Positions 15,101 to 36,200 of a DNA stretch of 64,000 nucleotides are shown piece after piece; within the stretch, counting starts at the first letter, position 1; each line of letters opens with the position of its first letter. The stretch comes from Megaleporinus macrocephalus (Eukaryota > Chordata > Actinopteri > Characiformes > Anostomidae): contig CM038710.1 in the NCBI GenBank assembly GCA_021613375.1, forward strand, positions 28,087,763-28,151,762, written 5' to 3'. The notes beneath the pieces were generated by a model, which worked only from the letters and a program-made list of their open reading frames with translations, ran no database searches and had not been told where the DNA came from. Made by a program: the position numbers and the translations under genes.

Positions 15101-17025
15101 TTACATGTGCTTGCTTATTGGCTTGCATGTACTGTTTACTGTTATGCTTTCAGCATAACGATCACTGATACTGCAATGGGTCATGATGGATGTTGAAGTT
15201 GTGCCACCTGCTGGTTGTAGGTGTTTAGAATTGCACTGTTTAGAGTGTTCGGTGTCGTCCTCTGTAATTGAGAAAAACAATGCATTCATGCTGCTTTTTA
15301 GCGACCCACTCATCTCCAATCTGTGCCATGCAATTCGAAAACCACTGGTTTAAAGGAACCAAGCTGTTGCTTACTAATTACATGAAGAGATCTTAAGAGC
15401 TGTTCCTCTGTTCTTTTATCTGTTCTTCTCAGAACTGCACCCAGCTTATTCAGACCATTGAGGATACAGGCACCATCATGAGAGAGATCAGAGATCTAGA
15501 GGAACAGGTGAGAACTTTACCTCATTATTGGTGGGTTTTCCAGGCACAGTCTAGTCCTGGACTACCCATTGTGATTGGAGATTCTTTTTTAAAGGTGACT
15601 TAGGCCCTGTGTGGGAAGCTATACATCTGGAATGTTGCTATACTTTTCTATTTACATTTACTTGAGCACAGCTTCCAGGCATAAGTCGAGTTGTAGGTCT
15701 GACTTATTAAGTAGAGCAAATGTAATGTGTAGCCATGTCTCTGTGGTTATATGATTACAAAAAACAGAGCTTTGCACCTAAAGTTTAATTAAAGCCCCTG
15801 TCAACATGGTTTAAACATTTATATTAAAGTTATATTTTACCGGTGAAGATGTGTGTTCCCTTTAAGAAATCTGTATAAATGAATACAAATTAATGCTTAA
15901 ATGCTCCAGAAATTCCTAGCAGCTCCTCGCACATATGTGTGTGGACATGTGAGAATGCAAAAAGACAGACAGTGGCGTCTCCCAGCCCAGCTCCAGTGGT
16001 GGTGGTGAGTGACACCGCCAGTTGGTGTTGGTCACGTTTAAGCTGTCTAATGGTCCTTTTAGAGATCTTCAACATGTGGTGTTAGAGCCTGGGCTGGAGT
16101 TTTGAGCGGCTTCTGCCTATAGCTGGGAGGCCAGACCCCCCTCCTATCAGGATTGTAGTAGGACTGATCTAGGACTGAGTAACAGGGAGGGGATGGGGCA
16201 CTGGTGGGGATATTAATTTTTAGGACGTTGGAATGGAAGGAGCAGGGGTTTCAGGCATGATCCTTCTCCCAAACTTTAGTTACTCCATAACCCCATTTTG
16301 CATATAATGTTCAGCCCTTGATAGATGACCGATATATTGTATCGGATATATGAATGGTCAGCATACATCTGTAAGCCATAGCTATCTGTAACTTCTGAAA
16401 CTTGGGTCAAACAAGCTTAACGGTCACATGGTATGGTCACATTTGTGGACACAGTGGAGAAATTTCTGCCTTTCCTTAATGTGCACATTGCCTGTATATT
16501 GCAGGGACATGATGTTATGGAGGAGTAGCTAGAGAATCATTTTATTCCTACATTTAAAGTTGGTTTCTAGCCAACAGGCTCTAATAAATGAAATTACTCA
16601 CTTATAGTAGGTCCATGTATATACATGGCAGTGTCATGAACCAGCCTAACAAGCACCACTTACAAATTTAGACAGGCTTAAAGAAGTTATGTGCTGGGAG
16701 TTTTGGCTGGAATTTGGAGCAGCAGGAGAGCTGAGACTTTACGTGAGGGCGGAGGAATGCGTGTATCTGATATACCGACTTAACTCCGATTGGTACTTTG
16801 GCATATTTTTTATCGCCTAACTCACCCAACTCAAAACAAAGAGTAAAACAAAATACCAACAACATTCTTTATTTGTGTCTTTATTGTGTCTTCTCTTCTT
16901 CCTTCCTGCAGATTGAATCTGAGAACGGTAAAAAGACGGTTAGTAACCTGGAGAAGATTCTGGAAGACTATAAAGCTATTCGTCAGGAAAACTCCGCCCT
17001 AGCTGCCAAGATCAGGGAAGGCTAA
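129..17025 (+). CDS. ccdc22: CCDC22, C-terminal part (13 exons, 5' end outside window)
   Basis: Exons: 129-235, 1304-1388, 1996-2165, 6869-7081, 9958-10149, 10696-10815, 10900-11016, 12908-13009, 13123-13230, 13571-13666, 13775-13834, 15433-15507 and 16912-17025 (stop TAA). All have GT-AG borders and one continuous frame, giving 518 residues against about 627 in human CCDC22. The roughly 110 N-terminal residues (the NN-CH-like domain that contacts COMMD proteins) lie left of the window. Seen: the segment RFTHSEKFTF closing exon 4, then long Gln/Glu-rich coiled coils, then nearly invariant stretches such as ILSDTKELQKEIN, GKLDRTFAVTDELVFKDAKKD and NCTQLIQTIEDTGTIMRE. Known for the family: CCDC22 pairs with CCDC93 and the COMMD proteins in the CCC/Commander complex, which recycles endosomal membrane cargo, and it also modulates NF-kB. 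Introns carry transposon debris: the 4.7-kb intron after 2165 and the 2.9-kb intron after 7081 hold repeats listed separately, and the intron after 11016 holds a hAT element. The introns at 13835-15432 and 15508-16911 show nothing I recognise. Confidence 0.96.
1454..1932. repeat. Inverted-repeat DNA element copy (CATTAAAACCACCTCC type)
   Basis: It begins TATAACATTAAAACCACCTCC and ends with the diverged inverse GGTGGTGTTGATGTTA. The interior includes GAGTGTCTAATAGAGTGGAC and repeated CACAACACACACTAACACACC. I recall this family as abundant in otophysan fish genomes. It lies in a ccdc22 intron; no coding capacity is seen. Confidence 0.6.
5284..6345. repeat. Decayed DNA-transposon-like interspersed repeat
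   Basis: It begins with CACTCACAC and later carries CCAAATTCTGACCCTACCAT, CATCAGACCAG and TGTGGTCTTCAGCTG. It ends near GTGTCCAGGTGTTCCT. The order of these words matches a widespread fish interspersed repeat that I know by pattern but cannot name with certainty. It lies in a ccdc22 intron and contains multiple indels; no intact frame. Confidence 0.55.
8175..8242. repeat. CA/GA microsatellite
   Basis: An interrupted (CA)n tract passes into (GA)n inside a ccdc22 intron. Confidence 0.9.
8898..9227. repeat. ccdc22: Foldback repeat in ccdc22 intron
   Basis: The left arm at 8898-9006 and right arm at 9108-9227 are imperfect inverted copies. They share ACTGCATACAAGCAAGTTTT-like, CTAACAACT, GTAGCTTTAAACTGC and AGCAACTTAAC blocks, separated by about 100 bp. 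It resembles a MITE; family unknown. Confidence 0.75.
9551..9598. repeat. (AAT)n microsatellite
   Basis: AAT/TAA trinucleotide run, interrupted by an A-rich stretch, in a ccdc22 intron. Confidence 0.9.
11630..12666. mobile_element. Non-autonomous hAT-like DNA transposon (1.04 kb)
   Basis: It starts TAGAGATCGACCGATATGG and ends GGCCAAACTCTA, with inverted GGCCGATAT-type subterminal repeats at both ends. The flanks CTTTATAC (11622-11629) and GTTTATAC (12667-12674) match at 7 of 8 bases, fitting a hAT 8-bp target duplication. A GC-richer interior contains no transposase (no BED finger or hATC motif seen). It sits in a ccdc22 intron. Confidence 0.75.
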
Positions 17026-18085
17026 GCTGAACCTGGATGTATTTGCTGGTACTACGGATACTGTGATCGGCTGTCATGGTGTAAAGCTAGTGTCGCTCCA
17101 TCTCCGAGCTCACGAGCCTTCCGTCATCTCTCTCTACATTTTCTGACCCACACGCCAACAACATCGCTTTGTGCTGGAGATGTGGACACAAGACTTTTTT
17201 GTATCAAAATGACACAAATTTAGTTTGTCATGAGAATGTTAATTGATACTAACGCTAGTCATCTGAACAAGATGTTTTTTTTTGGCCTTGACTGCAGTGG
17301 TTCAGGGAGGACCAGCACTTATGCTTTTGCCTTGTAAAAACATCAAGTTTTGCAATACACAGTGACAACTCCGGTTACTGCGACTTCAGATTTTATAACC
17401 GCCACGTCTGGCTGGGAGAACAAAGTTCTGTGTGAACTTGCGATTCACATATGGATTTGTTTGCCGGGGTTAAATTAGAATACTCAAGTGTCTTTGCACA
17501 TGATTGTGTTGCAATAGGAAAGCAGTGAGCCCCAATCAGTTTGAGGTTTCCAGTAGATAACCGAAGTTCACAGTGTTGTCATATTGATTTTAAGAGCAGT
17601 CTGTCATCGTCTTTAACTTTTATCAAGCTGAGAACAATGCTGCTTGTCTCCATCTGACCCCTGCCATTACCACGGGATGTGAAATGTAAGGTAGACTGAT
17701 TTTTCCAATCAAGTATTATCTCAAAATGGGTTTTGTCTAAGCCAGTCTCTGTTCTGTTTGATTTTGAAGATTGCACACAAAAAAAATAACTGCCATGCTT
17801 TTTTTTATTATTATTAATTCACCACATGTCTTACGTCCATATGACTGGTCTGAACATCTTGTTCATCTTTTATGTGCCACAACTAATGTGCTGTGGCTGT
17901 TTAGCGCAGAACTATTGAACACATGATGATTTATCACTGTTCAAATGAATGCTCTAACTTTTGTCTAACGTACAGAAACTGAGACAGTGTGTCTTTTCTG
18001 AATGGAACAGTTCAGGCAGTTTCTTTTATACCATGGTCAAATGCTTGTCTCCCATTTGATTAAAGATAATTCAAAAGGAATACGG
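17026..18085 (+). other. ccdc22: ccdc22 3' UTR with candidate poly(A) signal
   Basis: No conserved reading frame follows the TAA at 17023-17025. The first plausible poly(A) signal is ATTAAA at 18059-18064. The end is inferred from this hexamer only and could lie elsewhere. Confidence 0.5.
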
Positions 18086-20189
18086 GGTGAAATATACTTT
18101 CTTGTGTCATTTTATATAATGATGTGATATAATCCATTTTAATGGATACAATATAATACAATTCAGGGACACACTGTTGTGGGACTTGCGAGCTGATGCA
18201 GATGCATAGACATTAAGAACATGCAAAGATTTGCTGTCGGCTTGGATTAGCGCCACAGAGATGTGCAATACTCACTTATTTGCTACTGCAATATTTCAGC
18301 ACAGTAGGCCAAAGTTGCAAAACCATTCTGCTCTTCCAGAATGCAGTAAATACATCATGAAATATCAATGTGAAATGTCAGCTGAATCAAAACATCAGGC
18401 TGAGGCAGTTATTTTACTTTTCAAAAAAATAAATATCTGCATATATATCATTGCGCATCCCTACTTCTTATTTTTCTTATTATTAACAATAATAAACTAC
18501 ATTTTTGTTTTATTTTCTAAATTTTTATTAAATCATAGAAGTTATGCAGGTTATATGAAAAGGAGAAAAAACTAAATTATAAGGTAAATAAATAAATAGT
18601 AGTCATGTGTAAACAATGAAATGAGGCACTGGTCACCAATGGTGCTGGAAATTTACCTTCCTCTGAAATGTAGTTACAACCACAGTGTGTCAGACCATTA
18701 GCTCCAGCTAATTAACATCTTCTGAAGTTCCTGATTGGTTAGATCAAAAGCATTATTGTCATTAGCGTTAAGGAAAGGGAAGAGATAGTGGGTTACACAC
18801 AGGGGTATTTCACAAAGCAGGACTTCTCAGTTTAGCCAAATAACTGAAGCCCAAAGTCAGGCCTGTCCAACAAACACACACAGCCTCAACAAGAAGGTCT
18901 GGCTGGATTGTTAGATTTAAATGCAGAATTAACCTAATACTAATAATGACATGATAAAAATAATAGAGCATTCAAATGCATATAGAGACATAACCTTTAC
19001 TAAGTTCTGAGTTTGTGCAATTAACAGATTCATCCACTGAAGCACAACCAGCATTACAAAACATCCTTCCGCAACACGGCATGGAGATACCACCAGATAG
19101 GACCTCAAATCTCCAAAACATACATAATCCATCTTTAAGTTATCTGGCTAACTGAGAAATTCTGCATTGTGCAATACTTCCTGGGTTGGAAATAAACTAT
19201 GTAGTAAAGCACATCTCTGCAAAAAGAGACCACTTCTGCAGGGGGGACGTGATTTTCATTTTTTAGAAAATTAAACATGAGCACAAACATAAGTTGACTT
19301 TTGCATATTAAAATGCTGTAAATAAATAAAAAAGACTATGTAATAAATACTGAACAAAAAAGAAAGGCAGGGGAGTGCTGATATGTTATTATATAATTGT
19401 ATTTATGTGATACCACCTTTAATATATTACAATGCAGCTCAAAGTGATGAAGAAACAGAAAATGGGGAAAATAAAACTGAAATATGGAAAAAAATAAATG
19501 TATTCAAATTCTGCAAACAAAAAATAAATAAAGTAACTATAAAAAACTGTATAATAAATAATAAGTAATAAATATATAGTAATTAAGCTCAAAAAAGGCA
19601 GATCTATAGTAAAGCTATTAAAAACTACTATTTTTGTAGAGCTGCATAATATCTTACAATAATATTTGTAAACTACAGTAATAATCTGAATGTGCTGTGT
19701 TTGGTTCCGATGGGAATCCTGTGGGAATCCGTGTTGGATACTGCATCTCTTGTCTATGATGGGACAGTGATGTGGATGGAGTTTGTTTTCTGGTTGTGTG
19801 TGATGGGGACATTCATTAGTGTTATCCGGCGTCCGGCCAGACTCGCCTCTACTTGCCACGTCAGGCGCGGCTACTGCGCGGCGAGATAAGACAAACCGAG
19901 GATTATCACTCAACGCAGGAAACAGCACGTTCAGTTCAGTCTGTACACACATCGACTCGAGGAGACACTGCTTCCGTAACGCCGGGCTTGAACGTGTCAA
20001 CACGTTTGTGCTGCTTGATATTTTTGACATTACTGCATTCAGTGTTTCAAAACTATCTCATATGGGAGTCTCCCCCGCGCGAGCGGGCGCAAAGCGCGAC
20101 TTGTCTCACTCGAGCCAGAACAAAACACGGAACACAGGCCCGCCGCAGTCACGTAGCGCATGTAGGCTGTGGCACTTGCCAGTCAAGCA
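18086..20189. other. Intergenic, ccdc22 to nt5dc2
   Basis: AT-rich intergenic DNA until about 19800, where CpG content rises towards the nt5dc2 promoter. Short frames on both strands around 19419-20427 overlap each other and show no domain. No RNA gene is seen. Confidence 0.6.
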
Positions 20190-20515
20190 GATGTTTGGCC
20201 AATCGCTTCACCTGAAATATGATCCATTATGTTATACCGGCCACGTATTGGCTGAACTGGCCCGTAAACACTTCTTCTCCCTGGCCCCAAGCGCCATGCT
20301 CGTCGAAAGCGCATTCTCAAAGCTTATTGGCTTAGGCCGTTGTCGATCATTCTGGCGCGGCACTGTGATTTGTCGGAAATCCGAGTGCGGCCCCGCCCAT
20401 ATCCTTTCTGGAGAGGCCCCTGTTTGAGCGTGGTCGTGGGGGAAGGGACGGAGCTGAGAGGGCTTCATAAACAAGTAGGAGTTGAAGGGCTAGCACGCAA
20501 ACACAAGTAGAGAAG
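20190..20515 (+). promoter_or_regulatory. nt5dc2: nt5dc2 promoter/5' UTR, CpG-rich with three CCAAT boxes
   Basis: CCAATC lies at 20199-20204, and inverted CCAAT boxes (ATTGG) lie at 20247-20251 and 20326-20330. A GC box, CCCCGCCC, lies at 20391-20398. There is no clear TATA box. CpG density is high from about 19810 through exon 1. Repeated CCAAT boxes plus a GC box are typical of NF-Y/Sp1-driven housekeeping promoters. The transcription start is not fixed by sequence and is probably between 20400 and 20500. Confidence 0.55.
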
Positions 20516-30900
<10,385 letters not shown>

Positions 30901-31400
30901 ACCTGGCTGCTTCAGTCGCTGTTTCATACCGCACAAGTTTGAACTGAGTTACGGACATTCCAAACCTCACAGGCGTCCTGTGAGGGTCTCGCGGAAAAGA
31001 TCAGGGTCATGTCATGGATGTGTGCCGGGCAAACAAAGCAGAGAAAGACAAGAAAATTCACACAAATGTTTTCTGCCTGCCACTCTCCATTTCAGGCTGC
31101 TCTGTAGTTAGTGGTGAAGTGCTAAATGTAGTTTAGATTGGTGATGGGGCTTTTGCAATCTCAAGTTAGTGTGCTGGACATAACTGCACCCCCTTCTGGA
31201 ACTTCTGTTACGTTTCATTCTTAGTGTTTACAAGCCTTTCATACGGTGAAGCTCCCTAAAGGAAATGTAACCTGGGATTAAAGAATGCTGCGAGTGTAAT
31301 TCGCACTGTTCTTTAATTTGGAAAGCTGTGTACGATGGTAGCATTTGGTAACGATTGTTTACCTGTTTTACTTTTTTTTTTTTTTTTAATAAATGTACAG
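30901..31400 (+). other. nt5dc2: nt5dc2 3' UTR with AATAAA
   Basis: The 3' UTR follows the TAA at 30898-30900. A canonical AATAAA lies at 31388-31393, right after a T-rich run, and is the likely poly(A) signal. The exact cleavage site is inferred. Confidence 0.65.
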
Positions 31401-33245
31401 GTGTAATAATTTCGTCTGTTACAAAGCGTGAGGAACAAAATTGAGGGCAAAGTTAAGACGAGCTTGACTAACAGGGTTAACAGAGTGGATCTCTCACATT
31501 ACACGAAGAAGGATGGTGAACGTTTGCTAAATGTGGCCCTGAAAAGTCTAAACATGCATCTGCTTGCATTGTATAATCTTTGCAAAGCCTTAGTATTGGT
31601 TTGTAAAACTAAAAACTAAATAAAAACTAAAATAAATGTTTTGTGTGTTTTGTTTGGAGATGGTATGTTCAGAAGCTACTTAGCTGGCTAGCTAATGTAG
31701 TTAACAGTATGTGTTGTTATTTAACATTAGCTCGTATACCTGGTAAATTAATATGTAATACAGAGTTTTTAATTCCATAAAGCTGAGTATAAACGAAATA
31801 CACGCAGTTCATATAACGGATACGTTTCGTAGAGCCCTATTGAAATGAACTAGAGGTGTTTGTAGTAATTCTTTTCTCAGCCCCGCGGTAGCTCGCCGTG
31901 ATCGTATAGTGGTTAGTACTCTGCGTTGTGGCCGCAGCAACCCCGGTTCGAATCCGGGTCACGGCAGAACACGAGACGGGTTCAAATCTTTTTAACACCG
32001 CAATATAACTGTACTGTCGTTTTAATAATATCAGAACATTAGTTACTCCTGTATTTATGTAAACAAAGCTGCTATAGTTTGTGCGTCGTGTACACAGAGT
32101 CAGGTCTGAAATATGGCAGCGCTCTTATAGCTCAGTGCTGCCCTCAAGTGATCTGTGATCTATATGCACGTTCCTAAATAAAAACACCTAATTTTAATTC
32201 TAACTTTGCTGAAGTGAGAAATGTACTACCTTTTTGCACTACATGTTTTAACCATCGAGCAAATTACTCTATGTTTAAATTTCTTGTTATATATGCCCAA
32301 CTTTAGGTTTATAGTTTTATAGTTGAGTGTATCAAAAATAGCTTCCAATATATCACAACTTTCCTGCATTTAAAATTCTGGGTGAACTTAAGTTGTGAGC
32401 ATCTTCAGAAATATTATTTTTACAGCATGTTTAATTTAATCTCTTTTAAAAACCTGATGTGTTGTTGTTTTATTGTTGATTGCCAATGACTAATTAAATG
32501 GGTGAATATCTTATGGCTACATTAAAAAAGTTGTCATCTCAAAATGTACTTACATGGATAAATGACTTAATCCTTCTCTCTGAGCACGCTTCCAAAAATA
32601 CATATCTTGTGTTTGTTTGGGGTTTTTTTTTTGGTTGTTGTTTTTTCACTTGTTTTTTTTTACTTTATTGTACAAGATGTGGCAACACAACCAGGAACTT
32701 AAGAAAGATAAACAAGACAAAACAAAAAAAACATAAGGCGTACAGTTACTTCATCTTTATTTTATTGTTTTCAGCTCAAATGACGTAATGGGCATATGAT
32801 GTCATGTCCTGCTGTGACTCCTGTTGACGCCAGCCGTTTTCAGGCAGGCAAATACAGAGCTAACATACAGAAACGCAACATCCATTGGATTTGATAAATA
32901 AAGGTATCGATGATAAATAAGAATTTTAGCGTTCCGTATTACATACTGGTACTATTTAGACACTTGATGGTTTCGTTTCATTTAGAAAAGCACTGTTGTC
33001 TAATATGTGATACGAAATGTGAAGCTATTGGACACCTTGTTTTCTTCCATCGGCTTTTATTTTGAAATCTGCCAGCAGGCTTCTGCTCGTTAGGCTTCGT
33101 TCTCTGGCGTTTTTTCTCTGTCAAAGCTGCAGAGAACAGAGGAATAGCGTACAGTTACAAGTGCTGTTCGGCCACGTTCCCACTTCATTTTTGTGGATGA
33201 AGGCAAAAGATTCCTGAGCGAGGTGTTCACAGTGGACTACCCACC
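31401..33245. other. Intergenic, nt5dc2 to tbc1d25, with one tRNA
   Basis: Apart from tRNA-His at 31895-31966, this is AT-rich sequence without recognisable genes. A CRE-like TGACGTAA lies at 32781-32788, about 460 bp upstream of the tbc1d25 start, and sequence from about 33060 onward is less AT-rich and probably contains the tbc1d25 promoter and 5' UTR. Confidence 0.55.
31895..31966 (+). tRNA. tRNA-His (GTG)
   Basis: The 72-nt gene folds as a full cloverleaf: acceptor GCCGTGA pairs with TCACGGC, the anticodon loop contains TTGTGGC (anticodon GTG), and the B box reads GGTTCGAATCC. The encoded part lacks G-1, which is normal for eukaryotic tRNA-His because it is added post-transcriptionally. 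A TTTTT Pol III terminator lies about 22 nt downstream. Confidence 0.97.
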
Positions 33246-36200
33246 ATGTCCGTCGAGGAGGAGAGGGGGGTAGTTCGTGTCAAAGTCAAGGTGAGAAATT
33301 GTGGGGGAGCAGCTGCTGCTGCGGTGGGGAACCTGAGAGAGCGAACAATAACAGAGCGGCGGCGGCGACTGCTGTTGCTAACAGCTAACACTGTAACAGC
33401 GCACAGCACAGACATACAGCAAAACAGTTCAGCCAGCTCGTTGCCACCTGCCCACAAAAATGTAGACACATTCCCAGCCTGTGTCCGCATGGGCGGGAAT
33501 TTGACTACAGTCGAAATGTACTGTCAAAATGTGAGGAAACATAAACAACGCCGCCAATTCTGACACATCTGTGTGTGATTTTTTTGTGTCTGGCTAACGG
33601 TGCCTTAGCCGTTTCACTGAATACCGCTTTGAGCTCAGCTGTTGTTGTTTACTATTAAAATCTGTCAGTTTGATATTCTAGCTGTGTTCCAGACAGTTAT
33701 AGAGACTTTAAAGTGTCATTGGGCAATGTTAATGGCCATTTCAGTGTAAAGTGGTCGTGTTCTGTTAGTCAGGGTCCTGTTCTCTTCCTCTGTGTCGTGT
33801 TGGACTCTTTCAGGCTTCCACGTAAGCTCGTTAAAATGGAGAGAAAAAGAAAGCACACAGCCAGAGACAGGTGACGAAAATCTCGTGTAATCGTCGGTTA
33901 ATCGGCTTATTTCTTCGACTGAAGTCTTCTCTTTCAGCTTTTAGAAGTCAGGAAAACAAAAGGCCTGTTTTAGCCATGCTGCCTTAACGTGGATTAGTTC
34001 TAGTCCAAGCATTTGAAATGTTTAATATACACCAGCATCTGTGCACGAACAAAGACAGCTCAAAAACTATGATCCATAAAGCTGTTCCTAAAGAACACGT
34101 TTAACATGTGCACAGTTACAAAAAGGGGACAACAGAAACTCGTTTCAGTCTCCTCCATAATGTATTTCTATTAAAGTATTCAGACCAAGAGCAATAGCAT
34201 GGTGAGGTTACCTGTGAGGTTACATATCATAAAAACCTCACTTCTTCAGCTTTTGTGCTCATATGTTTGGATACCTACAAACTGTGAAGTAGTCACAGTC
34301 CCAGTCAGATTTTCTGTGGGCAACCTAGTTTATAAAACAAGCTGTCCAGATTTGGCTCCACTTCTTGTGTCTGGTGGGGGCTTATTAGAATAATACCGCC
34401 CTCCATCTGTAGCTCTGTCACATCTTCAGAGCTACCTCTGCAACGGTCCACCTGTTTTCTTGCAAGTGCCAGAGCCACCTGTACAATAATGTTCTTTTCT
34501 GAGTTCATATAGTATGTTAACTCTCCGTTAATGCTGGAGCAATTTTGTCCACTGTGAATTAAACTTAAGCATTTATGGTTTGTAAAAGCCATTACAAAAG
34601 TCTGATTTGACACTCACATCAGATCTTACCAAATAACAGAGCTGCTGCTGTTCTAGCTAATGGGAGAGTGAGCATGATGCTAATGCACAAAGCGTGATAT
34701 ACGTTTACATAAAAATAAACTAGAAATTACAGATTTTTTTGGTTTGTTTTCAAAGACATTTTCACTTCCCAACAGGGTTCCCAATGAAATCAACAGAAAT
34801 TAAAAATTAATTATGCAGGCTACATTACACAAATACAGTCTCGGTATTCCTCTCCTTGTAGTGGTTTTAAAAAGATTTCCTTGTATTTTTTATGGTTTTT
34901 AAGGTTGTTCTGGTGAATTCTGTTTAGTCTTTACCACCTGCAGTGTTATAGCTGCAGCAACAGTGATGGGATGAGTAAAATATCAGCACATTCTGCATAA
35001 TTGCTTTCCATGCACAATAGCAACAGGGTCTTGTTAATTACGCAGCAGAATACTTTAAATTGCTCTTAAACTTTGTGCGTGGTACCCCAGCTCACCCCTT
35101 AAGATTTGTTTGGATGGCTGAATAGGTGTTTTTTGTATGTATATAGAATAATGTTGAGGTGATTTTGTTTTTAATCCTTGTAGAAACGGGTGTGGGTGTT
35201 TCACATATAAGAACTAGGGGTGCAACGATTCTGAAACCAAAACTCCCCCCGCAGCCCCATCCCAAACCTCCAACCCCCAAAACAGTCTGTTTTGTTGTAA
35301 GATGATGTGGTGCTATACGTGTATCCCATCTGGTTATGTGATTGACTTTCAGACCATATATTTGGGGGGGTCTAATTTTATCCACAGAGAACAGGCTTTC
35401 TACAATTCTGCTTCCACTTGGTTAGAATGAAAACCTGCAGCCACACAAGCCCTTCGTGGATATGACTATAGAGTTGTGCTCTGAGTGTGACTTTAAGGAA
35501 TATTTTATCAATAAATTGATGGTCTTTTATGTCAGTCTCTCTCCTCTTCTTGTTTTTATACAGAAATGTGAGGGCGTGCTGCCAGTGGAGTTTCGCTCCT
35601 TTGCAGTTGATCCACAGATAACGTCACTGGAGGTGCTGCAGCATATCCTCATACGAGCGTTTGAGCTCAATGGGTGAGTGAATGCATACGGGTGGAAGTT
35701 TGGACAACTAGCCCTATTTGTCTAATCAGTGTAGTCTTATATAGTTGTATGTAAAAGTTTGGGCACCCCCAGTTAAATTATGTGTTTTGTTGATCCTTTA
35801 TTTGTAGTTGTTGTGATATAGAGGGTATATACGTGACAACACAGTTGGCGGGAGTGGTAGCGTAAGCATTCAGTGTGAAAGCCACGAAAACACAAAACAT
35901 TTAGAAAGAGCCGTTGTGCGATTGACTGTACAAATAGTTTCATTAAAATAGCTGTCTTTTTACAGACCAAAAATGGAAAGAAAAGCAAAGCAAAGGCTTC
36001 CTTTTTGCCAGCTTCTTGTTCAGGTTTTCTCATGCCATTTTAAATGCTGGAGTACTTTATATATAACAACAGATTGCCAGATTGTAACAGCTGGAAATGG
36101 AGCATTTGAAAAAGAAGCTACCTCCAGCTGTAGATGTATCACTGTATGCAATTCACGTAAACAACTGCAACCTAGCCACTGACATGTTGATTGGCAGTTC

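Noticed and set aside
19419..20427. Opposing 200-codon frames upstream of nt5dc2
   Set aside because: Overlapping each other, low complexity at one end, no domain, and located in the promoter region. No splice partner or conserved segment was recognised.
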